Shown here: positions 19,150 through 28,423 of the stretch, in pieces
Layout of the letters: each line of letters opens with the position of its first letter
Position numbering within the stretch: position 1 is the first letter of the stretch
Origin: Anoxybacteroides voinovskiense
Lineage (GTDB): Bacteria > Bacillota > Bacilli > Bacillales > Anoxybacillaceae
Reading direction: 5' to 3'
Length of the DNA stretch: 64,000 nucleotides
Assembly (NCBI RefSeq): GCF_014196205.1
Contig: NZ_JACIDE010000004.1
Location: forward strand, 62,001-126,000
Notes under the pieces: generated by a model
Told to the model about the DNA's origin: nothing
The model's input: the letters and a program-made list of their open reading frames with translations, nothing else
The model's database searches: none
Position numbers and translations under genes: made by a program

Positions 19150-20330
19150 AGCGGGCAATCATCTGTTTTGTCGTTTCTATTAGTTGTTTCCTGTTAAGCG
19201 GCTGTTGGGACCGCACAGAGCTGAACGACTTAGCGCTCGTTACCGGAATCGGCATCGATCAAAAAGGAAAAGAAATCGAGCTAACAGCACAGCTTGTCGT
19301 ACCGAAAAAATTAGGCGCTGGCGCGTCGATGGGGGGAAATAATAGCGGCAGCAGTGGCGGGGCAACGATCGTCCGTTCGGGAACAGGGAAAACGTTAGCG
19401 GATGCGATCGCCCACTTGCAAGAAAAATTGCCGCGCCGATTGTTTTGGGGGCATGTGAAAGTAATCGTGTTCGGGGAAAAAGCGGCAAAAGCCGGCATTC
19501 GAGCGCATATGGATTTTTTAAGCCGCAATCCGCAAACGCGGCTGCGGTCAAACGTATTAGTTTCTGACAAAACAGCAAAAAGCGTACTTGAATTGTTGCC
19601 GCCCATTGAACAAAGTTCTGCCGAAGTGTTGCGCGAATTATCGAACTCGCAAATTTTAATGAACATCACGTTAAAAGACGTTTTGCAAATGTTAAGCGGC
19701 GAAACTGGTGCAGCGGCATTGCCGATGGTCACCCTTTTGCCAATCGAAAAAGAAAAAACACCGCTAGAAACGATTGCCTATATTGACCGAACAGCTATTT
19801 TTAAAGGGGATCGCATGATTGGTTCGATCGGCGATAAATTAACGCGTGGGGCGCTTTGGATTCGCAACGAAATTGAACAAGCAAACATTACCGTTTCGCT
19901 AAAAGGAGCGGAAGGAAAAATAACGTCGACGATTATTCGCGCCAATACAAAATTGATCCCGAGCTATAAAAACGGGCGCTGGAAAATGACGATTGACATT
20001 ACTTCACGCGACGATGTGTTATTGAACGCGACGAATTTAAGTTTGTATAACGAAAAACATATTCATCAGCTGGAAAAAGCGTTGGCGCAAGCGACGATCG
20101 AGCGCGTGAACGCAACGCTAAAAAAAGTGCAAAAAGAAATGCACGCAGACATTTTCGGGTTCGCTGACGTCATTCACCGAAAATACCCAAAGCAATGGAA
20201 CCGGATAAAAAATAGATGGGATGACATTTTCCCAGAAATCGAAGTAAAGGTAAAAGCAAACGTCGTCGTCCAACGGCCTGGAATGAACACAACGCCGCAA
20301 GGCATTCCAGAAGATGAGGTGAAAAAATGA
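19146..20330 (+). CDS. Spore germinant receptor lipoprotein subunit C
   Basis: Lipoprotein C-subunit of the receptor, 394 residues. It has a signal peptide ending in the lipobox LLSGC (cysteine near 19), directly followed by WDRTELNDLALVTGIGID, the hallmark N-terminus of Ger(x)C proteins. A glycine/serine-rich loop (about 60-75) precedes the alpha/beta core. The start overlaps subunit B as ATGA, and the stop overlaps the next small gene. Confidence 0.94.
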   Translation: MKRAIICFVVSISCFLLSGCWDRTELNDLALVTGIGIDQKGKEIELTAQLVVPKKLGAGASMGGNNSGSSGGATIVRSGTGKTLADAIAHLQEKLPRRLFWGHVKVIVFGEKAAKAGIRAHMDFLSRNPQTRLRSNVLVSDKTAKSVLELLPPIEQSSAEVLRELSNSQILMNITLKDVLQMLSGETGAAALPMVTLLPIEKEKTPLETIAYIDRTAIFKGDRMIGSIGDKLTRGALWIRNEIEQANITVSLKGAEGKITSTIIRANTKLIPSYKNGRWKMTIDITSRDDVLLNATNLSLYNEKHIHQLEKALAQATIERVNATLKKVQKEMHADIFGFADVIHRKYPKQWNRIKNRWDDIFPEIEVKVKANVVVQRPGMNTTPQGIPEDEVKK

Positions 20331-20560
20331 ACACAGCTGGGGTATTGTTCGGAAGCATTGTCGTTGTCGTTCTTATATTTCTTTTGGAATTGCCGCGCTT
20401 TCGTCGGGCAGAAAAAAAAGAGAAAACGGTATTTCTCGTCTTATTAGCGCTCGGAATGGCACTAGCCGTCGTGCTCATTTATTTTCCTGACGTTCCTGGT
20501 CCGACTCAGCTCGTTCATTATATATTTGAGCCGCTTGCGCGAGTATTTAAGCTAGAATAA
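20327..20560 (+). CDS. Small two-span membrane protein, probable germinant receptor D subunit
   Basis: A 77-residue protein with two hydrophobic segments, about 3-22 (TAGVLFGSIVVVVLIFLLEL) and 36-53, joined by a basic loop (RFRRAEKKEK). It overlaps subunit C as ATGA, and a terminator follows. Small two-span D subunits are known beside some Bacillus germinant receptors and modulate the response. This assignment rests on size, topology and operon position, not on a conserved motif. Confidence 0.72.
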   Translation: MNTAGVLFGSIVVVVLIFLLELPRFRRAEKKEKTVFLVLLALGMALAVVLIYFPDVPGPTQLVHYIFEPLARVFKLE

Positions 20561-20588
20561 AAGGCGCCCGTTACGGACGCCTTTTACT
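20556..20588. terminator. Bidirectional terminator between the ger operon and fni
   Basis: AAAAGGCGCCCG/CGGACGCCTTTT forms a stem with loop TTA; the A and T flanks serve both converging units. Confidence 0.75.
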
Positions 20589-20605
20589 GCTTGCGGCAAA
20601 GCGAG

Positions 20606-21655
20606 CTAGCGTTGGCTATACAGTTTCGTTTGCAACCCTCGCTCGGTCAGCCAATGGTGCGTTTTTCCGGAAATAACGAGCGGGGCGCGCTGTAAGTCGC
20701 TTACCGTTTTTGCCCCGAGGGCGGTCATCATTCGCGTGAAATCAGCATGCCATGCCGTAATTTCGTCGATAAGCGCCTCCACCCCTTGCTCGATCAATAT
20801 TTTTAAAAACGGGCGGGCAACGCCGACCGCAACCGCCCCAAGCGCCAGCGCTTTCACCGCATCCACTGCTGTGCGAATGCCGCCGCTCGCAAGCACGGAA
20901 ACATTAGGCGCCGTTTGCGTGACTTCAACAATCGACGCAGCGGTCGAAATGCCCCATTCATTAAAGTACATCAGTCGGTCGTTGCGCCGTTCATTTTCCA
21001 CGCGGGCAAAATTCGTTCCGCCAAAGCCACCGACATCAATGTATTGCACACCAATTTCCACAAGCTTTCGCGCCGTTTCTTTGCTTATGCCAAAGCCGAC
21101 TTCTTTCACAATCACGGGAACGTCCATCGCCCGAACGATACGTTCGATGCGCTGTAAAGTGCCGGTAAAATCGCGGTCGCCTTCAGGCATCACTAATTCT
21201 TGCACGACGTTCAAATGAAGTTGCAAGGCGTTCGCCTCAATCATTTCCACCGCTCGCTTCGCTTCATCGACCGTCGCTTCGCTGCCGATATTTGCAAAAA
21301 TAATCCCGTTTTCGTTGACGCGGCGAACAATGGTAAACGTTTGGCGCTCGCTTTCTTCTTTGATGGCCGCCATTTGCGAGCCGACCGCCATCGCAAGCCC
21401 GCACGCTTTCGCTACTTCCGCGAGCTGTTCGTTAATTGCCATCGTTTCCCGTCCCCCGCCGCCGGTCATCGCATTGATAAAAAGAGGCGAACTTAATGAA
21501 AGTTCGCCTACAGCTGTGTGCAATTGAACGTCATTCGTTCCGATGTTCGGCAAGCTTTGGTGCACAAATGCGATGTCATCAAGCCCATTTGCCCTTTCTT
21601 GTTCGATAGAAAGCGCATGCTCAATATGCTCAAGTTTTCGTCTAGCTCTATTCAC
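20606..21655 (-). CDS. fni: Type 2 isopentenyl-diphosphate isomerase
   Basis: FMN- and NADPH-dependent isomerase that interconverts IPP and DMAPP. The 349 residues show [10 protein letters not shown] near the N-terminus, the NAMTGGG flavin segment near 60-66, the MAVGSQMAA and KEVGFGIS motifs and the ASGGIRT phosphate-binding loop near 257-263. The start is a GTG with GGTGAT a few bases upstream. It follows ypfD closely, as in B. subtilis. Family length is normal. Confidence 0.96.
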   Translation of the reverse strand: MNRARRKLEHIEHALSIEQERANGLDDIAFVHQSLPNIGTNDVQLHTAVGELSLSSPLFINAMTGGGGRETMAINEQLAEVAKACGLAMAVGSQMAAIKEESERQTFTIVRRVNENGIIFANIGSEATVDEAKRAVEMIEANALQLHLNVVQELVMPEGDRDFTGTLQRIERIVRAMDVPVIVKEVGFGISKETARKLVEIGVQYIDVGGFGGTNFARVENERRNDRLMYFNEWGISTAASIVEVTQTAPNVSVLASGGIRTAVDAVKALALGAVAVGVARPFLKILIEQGVEALIDEITAWHADFTRMMTALGAKTVSDLQRAPLVISGKTHHWLTERGLQTKLYSQR

Positions 21656-21667
21656 TATCGATCACCA

Positions 21668-22822
21668 TTATTTTAACTTCTTCAACTGCTCACCAATCAC
21701 TTCACCGAGCTGAAAGCCGGTCGATTCGGCTTGTTTTGTATATTGGCTATAGTCTTCTTGCGCTGGCTCTTCGACAAGTTCGCGCATGCTTAATGAAATG
21801 CGGCGGTCTTTTTCATTTACATCAAGCACTTTCGCTTTTACTTCGTCCCCTTCTTTTAACACTTCGTGCGGGGTGCCGATATGTTTATGCGAAATTTGCG
21901 ATACGTGCACAAGCCCTTCGACGCCAGGGAAAATTTCGACGAACGCCCCAAACGGCGCAAGCCGCTTCACTTTTCCTGTCACGACATCCCCAGGGGCAAT
22001 CTTTTCCGAAATTCCTTCCCACGGCCCTGGCAACGCTTCTTTTATCGACAGCGAAATGCGGCCGTTCGCTTCATTGACCGACAGCACTTTTACTTTGACG
22101 ACATCGCCTTCTTTCACCACTTCCGCCGGATGTGCGACGCGCGTATGCGCAAGCTGCGAAATATGTACGAGTCCGTCAAAGCCACCGATATCGACAAATA
22201 CGCCAAAATCAGCAATGCGGCGCACCGTTCCTTCGAGCACTTGCCCTTCTTGAATCGTTTGGAACGTTTGCTTTCGTTTTTCTTCTTGTTCTTGTTCTAC
22301 TACCGCACGATGCGATAAAATAACGCGGTTTTTCTCGCGGTCAAGCTCTACAACTTTTACTTTTAACGTTCGCCCTTTATAATCAGAAAAGTCTTCGACA
22401 AAATGCGTTTCGACAAACGAAGCTGGAATAAAGCCGCGCACGCCGACATCGGCAACAAGCCCGCCTTTGACGATGTCTTTCACCACAACGTCAAACGCTT
22501 CGCCGCTAGCAAATTTTTTCTCTAGCGCTTCCCATGCATTGTCAGCGTCTACTGCCTTTTTCGATAAAATAAGCAATCCTTCTTCTTCTGTTTCGCCTTC
22601 TTCGACTTTTTTTACTTTCGCTACAATCTCATCCCCGACGGAAACGGCGTCGCTCGTCTTTTCAATATGAAGGCTAGATAGCTCGCTAATCGGGATAATC
22701 CCTGCTTGTTTGCTTCCTTCAATGTCGACAAGCACTTGCTTTTCTTCGACTTTTGCCACTTTGCCGCGAACGAGATCACCTACCTTATATACGTTTACTT
22801 CTACATTCATGTCCTCTACCAT
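21668..22822 (-). CDS. ypfD: Ribosomal protein S1-like protein YpfD
   Basis: RNA-binding protein with four S1 domains in 384 residues, recognisable by repeats such as GDVVKVKVLSVNEANGRISLS and EGLVHVSQISHKH. Gram-positive YpfD proteins resemble ribosomal S1 but are shorter and are not a core part of the ribosome. I chose MVEDMNVEVN at 22822, with GAAGGAGGG 7 nt upstream, over a longer start. It lies between plsC and fni, after a 128-bp gap in which I see no clear terminator. Confidence 0.95.
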   Translation of the reverse strand: MVEDMNVEVNVYKVGDLVRGKVAKVEEKQVLVDIEGSKQAGIIPISELSSLHIEKTSDAVSVGDEIVAKVKKVEEGETEEEGLLILSKKAVDADNAWEALEKKFASGEAFDVVVKDIVKGGLVADVGVRGFIPASFVETHFVEDFSDYKGRTLKVKVVELDREKNRVILSHRAVVEQEQEEKRKQTFQTIQEGQVLEGTVRRIADFGVFVDIGGFDGLVHISQLAHTRVAHPAEVVKEGDVVKVKVLSVNEANGRISLSIKEALPGPWEGISEKIAPGDVVTGKVKRLAPFGAFVEIFPGVEGLVHVSQISHKHIGTPHEVLKEGDEVKAKVLDVNEKDRRISLSMRELVEEPAQEDYSQYTKQAESTGFQLGEVIGEQLKKLK

Positions 22823-22950
22823 TAAAAACCCTCCTTCGTCAACTACCCACAAACTGAAAAGCACGACCATCCGGAAAAATATATTTTTCCTTCTGTCCTA
22901 CTTTTCTATTTATTATACCATATTTTTTCAAAAAGCATGTATCATAATGC

Positions 22951-23532
22951 TTATTGATATTCGTCTAAAAGGGCTTGAATATGACGCATAATATATTCCG
23001 TCGCTTCTTCCGGCGATGCTTTTCGTTCGCGAAGGGCGCTTATATCCAACGGTTTTCCGTAAACGACTTTTAATTTTTTCAGCGGGCGGTACGGGCCGAT
23101 AATCGCACACGGAACGACTGCTGCGTCCGTCCTTAAGGCAAAAAAGCCGACGCCCGCTAGTCCTTTTTGCAGTTTTCCGTCTTTGCTGCGCGTCCCTTCT
23201 GGGAAAATGCCTAACACATGCCCTTCTTTTAATACGTCAAGCCCTGTTCGCAACGCTTGCCGGTCGCTCATCCCCCGCTTTACTGGAAATGCATGCAATG
23301 GCGGTAAAAGCGTTTTTAAGACCGGCACGCGAAACAATTCTTCTTTTGCCATAAAATGAATCGGCCGTGGCGCCGTAATGCCGACAACGGGAGGGTCGAG
23401 GTTGCTAATATGATTGGCGCAAAGCAATACGCCGCCTTCTTTCGGAAAATGTTCCGTCCCGACGACTTCGATGCGGTACAGCGGTTTTAAAACGCCGGAA
23501 ACAACCCCTTTCGCAAACGCATAAAAATCCAT
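22951..23532 (-). CDS. plsC: 1-acyl-sn-glycerol-3-phosphate acyltransferase (PlsC type)
   Basis: Acylates lysophosphatidic acid to phosphatidic acid at the membrane. The 193 residues hold the catalytic NHISNLD (HX4D) motif near 41-47, KEELFRVP, the FPVKRG block and the PEGTR substrate motif near 115-119. Short PlsC-type proteins encoded next to cmk are typical of Bacillus. The ATG is 2 nt after the cmk stop. Confidence 0.92.
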   Translation of the reverse strand: MDFYAFAKGVVSGVLKPLYRIEVVGTEHFPKEGGVLLCANHISNLDPPVVGITAPRPIHFMAKEELFRVPVLKTLLPPLHAFPVKRGMSDRQALRTGLDVLKEGHVLGIFPEGTRSKDGKLQKGLAGVGFFALRTDAAVVPCAIIGPYRPLKKLKVVYGKPLDISALRERKASPEEATEYIMRHIQALLDEYQ

Positions 23533-23534
23533 TG

Positions 23535-24206
23535 TTATCCAATCCTTTCGTTGACGATTTTCATAATCTCACTGACGACATCGTCGATCGTTAAGGAAGT
23601 GGTGTCAATTTCTACGGCGTCTTCTGCTTTTGTTAGCGGTGCGACTTGTCGTTCGGAGTCGATTTTATCGCGGCGAGCGATTTCTTCTTTTAACGTTTCG
23701 AAATCAGACGCAAACCCGCGCGCCATGTTTTCGGCATGGCGGCGCCGCGCCCGCTCTTCCACCGATGCTTTTAAAAAGATTTTTACTTCTGCATGAGGAA
23801 GAACGTGCGTTCCGATATCGCGTCCATCCATTACGACGCCGCCGTTTGCTCCTAGCGCTTGTTGACGCGCAACCATCTCTTTGCGCACGAGCGGATGTTT
23901 CGCTACAAACGACACGTGATTTGTCACCGCTTCGCCGCGAATGACGGTTGTGACGTCTTCGCCGTTGACGAAGACAAGCTGCCCTTGGTCGGATGGTTTT
24001 AATTCAATATATGTATCGCGCAATAACGTAAGTAGCGCTTGTTCGTCGTGGACATCGATTCCTTTTTGTAATGCGAGATACGTCAGCGCTCGGTACATCG
24101 CGCCGGTGTCGATATAAAGATAAGAAAGTTTCTCTGCCAATTTTTTGGCGACCGTGCTTTTTCCTGCTGCTGCCGGTCCGTCAATGGCAATCGAAATTCG
24201 TTTCAT
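23535..24206 (-). CDS. cmk: Cytidylate kinase
   Basis: Phosphorylates CMP and dCMP using ATP. The 223 residues begin with the P-loop GPAAAGKST near 9-17, followed by [10 protein letters not shown] and the MDGRDIGT substrate segment near 126-133. GGAGGAGCT precedes the ATG. It is translationally linked to plsC. Confidence 0.97.
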   Translation of the reverse strand: MKRISIAIDGPAAAGKSTVAKKLAEKLSYLYIDTGAMYRALTYLALQKGIDVHDEQALLTLLRDTYIELKPSDQGQLVFVNGEDVTTVIRGEAVTNHVSFVAKHPLVRKEMVARQQALGANGGVVMDGRDIGTHVLPHAEVKIFLKASVEERARRRHAENMARGFASDFETLKEEIARRDKIDSERQVAPLTKAEDAVEIDTTSLTIDDVVSEIMKIVNERIG

Positions 24207-24235
24207 AGCTCCTCCTTATTGCTTGTCAGTTTGCA

Positions 24236-24260
24236 AAGAAAAAAGCAGGAAACTTCCTGC
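24236..24260 (-). terminator. Terminator after ypfB
   Basis: GCAGGAA pairs perfectly with TTCCTGC with only a 2-base centre, then TTTTTTCTTTGC on the minus strand. Confidence 0.75.
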
Positions 24261-24278
24261 GTTTTCATTTTATCATAT

Positions 24279-24464
24279 TCACGGGAGCTGGTCGACGGTT
24301 GTTTCGACCGTTTTCGTTTTTTCGTTCGTCGTGACCCCTTCGTATTCGTATACTTTGGCGACATATGGGGCAAGCGGGGTGTATAAAAGCACCCATTGGG
24401 CAAGCAGTAAACAAAGCCACTGAACGATGACGATTTTAAGCAAAATTCGCTCGATTCGCTTCAT
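24279..24464 (-). CDS. ypfB: YpfB-like small membrane protein
   Basis: A 61-residue protein with a basic N-terminus and one hydrophobic segment (about 9-29, rich in leucine and tryptophan), then an acidic, threonine-rich tail. Size, topology and position between cmk and ypfA match B. subtilis YpfB. AAGGCGG about 7 nt upstream is a fair ribosome site. Function is unknown. Confidence 0.75.
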   Translation of the reverse strand: MKRIERILLKIVIVQWLCLLLAQWVLLYTPLAPYVAKVYEYEGVTTNEKTKTVETTVDQLP

Positions 24465-24516
24465 TTGACAACCGCCTTTTCGTTTTTACGTGTAGCGTTC
24501 CCGTTTTAGCGTTCGT

Positions 24517-25188
24517 TTATTCGCGTAGCCCTTCTTCTTTTTTTCGCTGTTCGAGCTGCCGTTCAAAACTGTAGCGAATAAATAGCACCCGCTCTTTTGG
24601 CTCCATCGTCAAAAATTGCAGCGACGCTTTATGCACATAGCTTCCTTCGACTGGAAAGACGCGGATAATTTTAGACGGTACTTTTATATAGTGGTAGTCG
24701 CCTGATTTCATATGGAGCACAACCCACGCCTCGACGACCGTACCTGGAAGAATGGAAGCCGCTTTCTCCGGCAATACAATTGCCGCTCCGCCTGCACTAA
24801 TATCGGTCGTAATCGTCGCAAACGGCAAAAATTCACCGTTTAGCGGATGAATGGCAATATCGACTGCCGCTTCGACGCGAACGTATTGCCGCCGTTGAAT
24901 GCGCACAAGCTTTCCTTCCCCTGGATAAGAAAGAACGACCGTCGGAACTGGTTCGCGCACTTTCCCTGTCACTTCGGTATCGAACAAATAAAGGCACTCA
25001 TCTTTTCCGACAAAACTTGCTTTAAATTGCATGCCATTAATCAAATAAACCGTTTTTCCTGTTTTTTTGTTTACCGGATAATCGATATGAATGCGGTCGG
25101 CAAAAATTTCTGTCACTTTGCTGCGATATTCGTGTATTTCTTTTTCATTTCGCGATTCTAAAATAATCGTATCCCCTATTTTTAGCAT
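24517..25188 (-). CDS. ypfA: PilZ-domain cyclic-di-GMP receptor YpfA (MotI/DgrA)
   Basis: Cyclic-di-GMP-binding flagellar brake homologue. The 223 residues have an N-terminal YcgR-like domain (about 1-95) and a C-terminal PilZ domain. The nucleotide-binding signature is intact: RRQYVRVEA near 100-108 (RxxxR) and ITTDISAGGAAI near 127-138 (D/NxSxxG). In B. subtilis the protein stops flagellar rotation when c-di-GMP is high. Together with cheR this suggests a motile strain. Confidence 0.92.
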   Translation of the reverse strand: MLKIGDTIILESRNEKEIHEYRSKVTEIFADRIHIDYPVNKKTGKTVYLINGMQFKASFVGKDECLYLFDTEVTGKVREPVPTVVLSYPGEGKLVRIQRRQYVRVEAAVDIAIHPLNGEFLPFATITTDISAGGAAIVLPEKAASILPGTVVEAWVVLHMKSGDYHYIKVPSKIIRVFPVEGSYVHKASLQFLTMEPKERVLFIRYSFERQLEQRKKEEGLRE

Positions 25189-25225
25189 CGTTTCTCCCTC
25201 GCCTGTATATCTCTTCTTTTATTTA

Positions 25226-25256
25226 ACAAAAAAGAAAAGCTTTTGACAAGCTTTTC
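25226..25256 (-). terminator. Terminator of the sleB-ypeB operon
   Basis: GAAAAGCTTG/CAAAAGCTTTTC stem directly after the ypeB stop, followed by TTTTTT on the minus strand. Confidence 0.8.
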
Positions 25257-25257
25257 C

Positions 25258-26601
25258 TCATTCATAGTTTCGTTCGACGCTTTGCATTTTATCCACTTTT
25301 TCTTCCAGACCTGTTTGCGTATTAATAAAAATTTGGTACGTATCATCACCTAACGTGCCTAAAAACTCATAACAAAGCACTTCTTGATTCAAATCGTTCG
25401 TAATGACTGCTTGCCGCTCTTCCATGACGCGGACGTTCGGGTTTAATTTTTTCCGCGCCTCCGCAAGAGAAATCGTTGGCTTCGGAAGGGTTGGAAGCGG
25501 TGGGGAGGCTAAATAGTCGCGGGCAGAAAAGCCGACAATCGTTCCATCATCTAGCGCGACTTTCATTTTAATCGCCTCTGGATAAATGCGCACCCCTTGT
25601 TCATTTGCGACGAATGTCAATACCGCTACATTATCATATTGGGAACTGTCATAAAGTTCAAAGTTGGTGAAGCGGTGTTTCTTTAAAAATTGCTGCCCTT
25701 TGACGCTTGCGTCATATACGCTAATCGCTTGCTTTTTCACCGGACGGTTATCCATGACCCAAATCGGATAGCCACCTTTTTCGGTAATGTCCATATACGT
25801 TTCCGCTTTCGTTTTCGGGTCAAACACTGTTACGCTGTAAAACCGTTCGTCCGCGCCTTTGCCGCTTCGAACGATTTTGATTGTTTCTGTTCCTTTTAGT
25901 CCTAAAAACGACTTTGCAATTTGTTTTGCTTCGGTTTCGGAAATTTGCTTTCCTTTCGCGCGAATAAATCCTTTTTCGCGGTTTGTTATCGTCGTAAAAG
26001 TCGGCGCGAAATTCGTTCCTTCGGAAAATGATTGAACATCGTTTTCGACCGCTTTAAAGCCGTCGATAATTGTATTGTCGCTCGGACGGTTGTTCGTCGC
26101 TAACGCTAATTCGACGTCCATCCAACGCAAATGGTTTTTTAGCACTAAATGTTGGACGTTGCGCAGTTCGTTTTGAATATTGGCCGCTTTTTGGTAAAGC
26201 GCCTGCAGCGTTTTATATTCTTCTTTTGTCAGCGGTTCTTTGTCTAAATCGCGGACAGCGGTGCGATAGCTAAACGCCCCGATTTGTGCTAAAAATTGTT
26301 GCGTTTTATTAAATGGCAATAACGACAACGGCAGCTGCCCGACGTCGGAATGTGCTTCGGCGGCAATGCGCCATACTTCAGCAAGCGCCGGCGATAAAGA
26401 CGTTCTCGAGTTCATCGCCAGCGTTGTGCCGATTTGGTCATGCAACATATCGATTTTATACGTTAAATCGTGAAATGCGCGTTGATAGTTGTTTTCCGCA
26501 TGCACTAAAATCGCGTTTTTTTCTTGGTGTTCGCGATAGCCCCAATACGCCGTGCTGACAACGCCAAGCGATAAAAATGCGATCAATAGCACCCGTACCA
26601 T
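25258..26601 (-). CDS. ypeB: Germination protein YpeB
   Basis: Partner that stabilises and localises the cortex-lytic enzyme SleB in the spore. The 447 residues have a short N-terminal membrane segment (about 2-20) followed by a long exported part that includes PepSY-like repeats in the C-terminal half. CAGGTG lies 6 nt before the ATG at 26601; a GTG three codons earlier is possible. It lies 17 nt after sleB, and the two are normally cotranscribed in the forespore. Confidence 0.95.
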   Translation of the reverse strand: MVRVLLIAFLSLGVVSTAYWGYREHQEKNAILVHAENNYQRAFHDLTYKIDMLHDQIGTTLAMNSRTSLSPALAEVWRIAAEAHSDVGQLPLSLLPFNKTQQFLAQIGAFSYRTAVRDLDKEPLTKEEYKTLQALYQKAANIQNELRNVQHLVLKNHLRWMDVELALATNNRPSDNTIIDGFKAVENDVQSFSEGTNFAPTFTTITNREKGFIRAKGKQISETEAKQIAKSFLGLKGTETIKIVRSGKGADERFYSVTVFDPKTKAETYMDITEKGGYPIWVMDNRPVKKQAISVYDASVKGQQFLKKHRFTNFELYDSSQYDNVAVLTFVANEQGVRIYPEAIKMKVALDDGTIVGFSARDYLASPPLPTLPKPTISLAEARKKLNPNVRVMEERQAVITNDLNQEVLCYEFLGTLGDDTYQIFINTQTGLEEKVDKMQSVERNYE

Positions 26602-26618
26602 ATCGTTCACCTGCCTTT

Positions 26619-27410
26619 TTATTTACAAAAAATATGCTTGCCAATTCGTTTAATTTGCGGTCGGCTCCAAATCCAGCCATTTGTCGCGGTTGCTGGGTTA
26701 AAATAATAAATTGCCCCTCCCGAAGGATCCCAGCCGTTAATCGCATCAAGCACCGCTTTTTTTGCTGTTTCATTCGGCGTTAGCCAAATTTGTCCGTCCG
26801 CAACGGCGGTAAACGCCCCTGGTTGAAATATCACCCCTGCAATGCTATCAGGAAACGATGGATGTTCCAACCGGTTTAAAATGACGGCTGCGACCGCTAC
26901 TTGCCCGATATACGGTTCGCCGCGTGCTTCGCCGTATACGGCGTTTGCGAGTAAGCGAATGTCATTTTGCGAAAAGCCTTTCGGAACGTTTGTTGCCGTC
27001 GTTTGCACCGTCGTTTTTGCCGCCGTCGCATTATTGTCCCCTTTCACCTGCTCACTTAACGGTTTTCCGCCATAATGGGTAAACGAATTGCCCTTTTGAA
27101 TTTGCTCTTTCACAAATGACTCGTAATATTTAGAAACTTTCACTAGCTTCGCTTTTGTACTCTCACCAGCTAACCCATCGACAGGAAGCCCGAATTTGTC
27201 TTGAAAGTTGCGCAGCGCCCAATATGTACTCCAGCCAAACACGCCGTCGATTTTGCCGTTGTAAAATCCGATGTATTGCAGCCTTGCTTGCAGTTCAAGC
27301 ACATCATCGCCGACTGCTCCGCGCTGAATGACTTGATTCGAAAACGCATGCACTTCTCCAGCACACATAATAAAACAAACGAGCAGACACGAAATCATTC
27401 GTCCGCGCAT
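26619..27410 (-). CDS. sleB: Spore cortex-lytic enzyme SleB
   Basis: Lytic transglycosylase that opens the muramic-lactam cortex during germination. The 263 residues contain a signal peptide (to about residue 23), an N-terminal peptidoglycan-binding domain (GDDVLELQARLQYIGFYNGKID onward, about 33-90), a linker and the C-terminal catalytic domain (ALANAVYGEARGEP-like segment near 158, catalytic glutamate in GEARGEPY). The ATG at 27410 follows GGAGGAAG. Paired with ypeB. Confidence 0.96.
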   Translation of the reverse strand: MRGRMISCLLVCFIMCAGEVHAFSNQVIQRGAVGDDVLELQARLQYIGFYNGKIDGVFGWSTYWALRNFQDKFGLPVDGLAGESTKAKLVKVSKYYESFVKEQIQKGNSFTHYGGKPLSEQVKGDNNATAAKTTVQTTATNVPKGFSQNDIRLLANAVYGEARGEPYIGQVAVAAVILNRLEHPSFPDSIAGVIFQPGAFTAVADGQIWLTPNETAKKAVLDAINGWDPSGGAIYYFNPATATNGWIWSRPQIKRIGKHIFCK

Positions 27411-27470
27411 CAATCTTCCTCCTTCCATCGTATCATTTGTATTTTTCGCCTAAATAGCCGTTCTATACAA

Positions 27471-27499
27471 AAAAAGCCAAGCTTTACGCTTGGCTTTTT
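27471..27499 (-). terminator. Terminator of prsW
   Basis: AAAAGCCAAGC pairs with GCTTGGCTTTT around GTAAA; T run on the minus strand. The stem overlaps the last prsW codons and its stop. Confidence 0.85.
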
Positions 27500-28173
27500 A
27501 TGGAAGGAGCAGCTTGCACGTCGATTCCTTTCGCTTGTTTCACTTTTCGTAATGCCATCCACCAGAGCATGAGCATAAACGGCACCATATAATACGCCCA
27601 TTTTTCTTGCGTGAGCAAAATAAAATCGTATGTGCCGTGCAACACGACCGGCAACAGAAAAGACAACGTCAAGTAAAACCGTTTTCGTCCTTGAAATTTC
27701 GCCTTCCCGATGTAAAAGCCCATCATGACCGCAAACAGGGCATGGCTAGACACCGGCAAAAGCGCGCGTGTCATCGCCACCTCGACGCCATTTGCCAATA
27801 AATAAAGAATATTTTCTAACGTCGCAAACCCGAGCGATACGCTCGCACTATAGACAATCCCATCATACGGCTCATCAAACTCCGGATGGTCAAAAATAAA
27901 AAAATATACGATAAACCATTTCACAAACTCTTCTAACAATCCAGAAGAAATGAACGATTGCGCAAACGGAGATGCAACCACTCCTTCTACCGTTAACACG
28001 TGCTGAATAAACATAATCGGAAACACAAGCAGCGCGCCAAACAGAAATACGCGCAACACGAGCGACAACGGCTCCGTTTCGTATTCATCTTTTAAATAAA
28101 AATAGCTAAGCAATGCCAACCCTGGGGCAATGCCAGCCGCAATCATCGCAAATATACAAATCCCCGTTTCCAT
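27484..28173 (-). CDS. prsW: Intramembrane protease PrsW
   Basis: Membrane protease that, in B. subtilis, makes the site-1 cut in the anti-sigma factor RsiW in response to envelope stress. The 229 residues have several membrane spans, the conserved glutamate motif GLLEEFVKWF near 79-88, the YDGIVYSASVSLGFATLEN block and conserved histidines in the later spans. The start is uncertain: ATG 28173 has little ribosome site, and MIAAGIAPG nine codons in aligns with the B. subtilis start. RsiW itself is not in the window. Confidence 0.92.
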   Translation of the reverse strand: METGICIFAMIAAGIAPGLALLSYFYLKDEYETEPLSLVLRVFLFGALLVFPIMFIQHVLTVEGVVASPFAQSFISSGLLEEFVKWFIVYFFIFDHPEFDEPYDGIVYSASVSLGFATLENILYLLANGVEVAMTRALLPVSSHALFAVMMGFYIGKAKFQGRKRFYLTLSFLLPVVLHGTYDFILLTQEKWAYYMVPFMLMLWWMALRKVKQAKGIDVQAAPSIKSQA

Positions 28174-28351
28174 TCATTTATTCTATCGTAACATAAGATA
28201 ACAGCAATTGAGAATAACATTTCTTTCGACAGTTAGCAGGGAAAAGCTTTTCTCCCGACTGACAAAAGAGGAATGGCACCGCTGTTTTGCGCAATGAATA
28301 ATAATCCATTTTTAGAAAAGCGTTCAACGACAAAAAATTGAGCTTTTCATA

Positions 28352-28380
28352 TTGAAATATCCTTTTATTCCCTTTATGAT
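28352..28380 (+). promoter_or_regulatory. Sigma-A-type promoter of the Ig-repeat protein gene
   Basis: TTGAAA at 28352-28357 and TATGAT at 28375-28380 with exactly 17 bases between them, about 45 nt before the chosen start codon. Confidence 0.7.
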
Positions 28381-28423
28381 GGACAATGACATCATTGATT
28401 TATACAGAAAGGGTGGCATCCGC

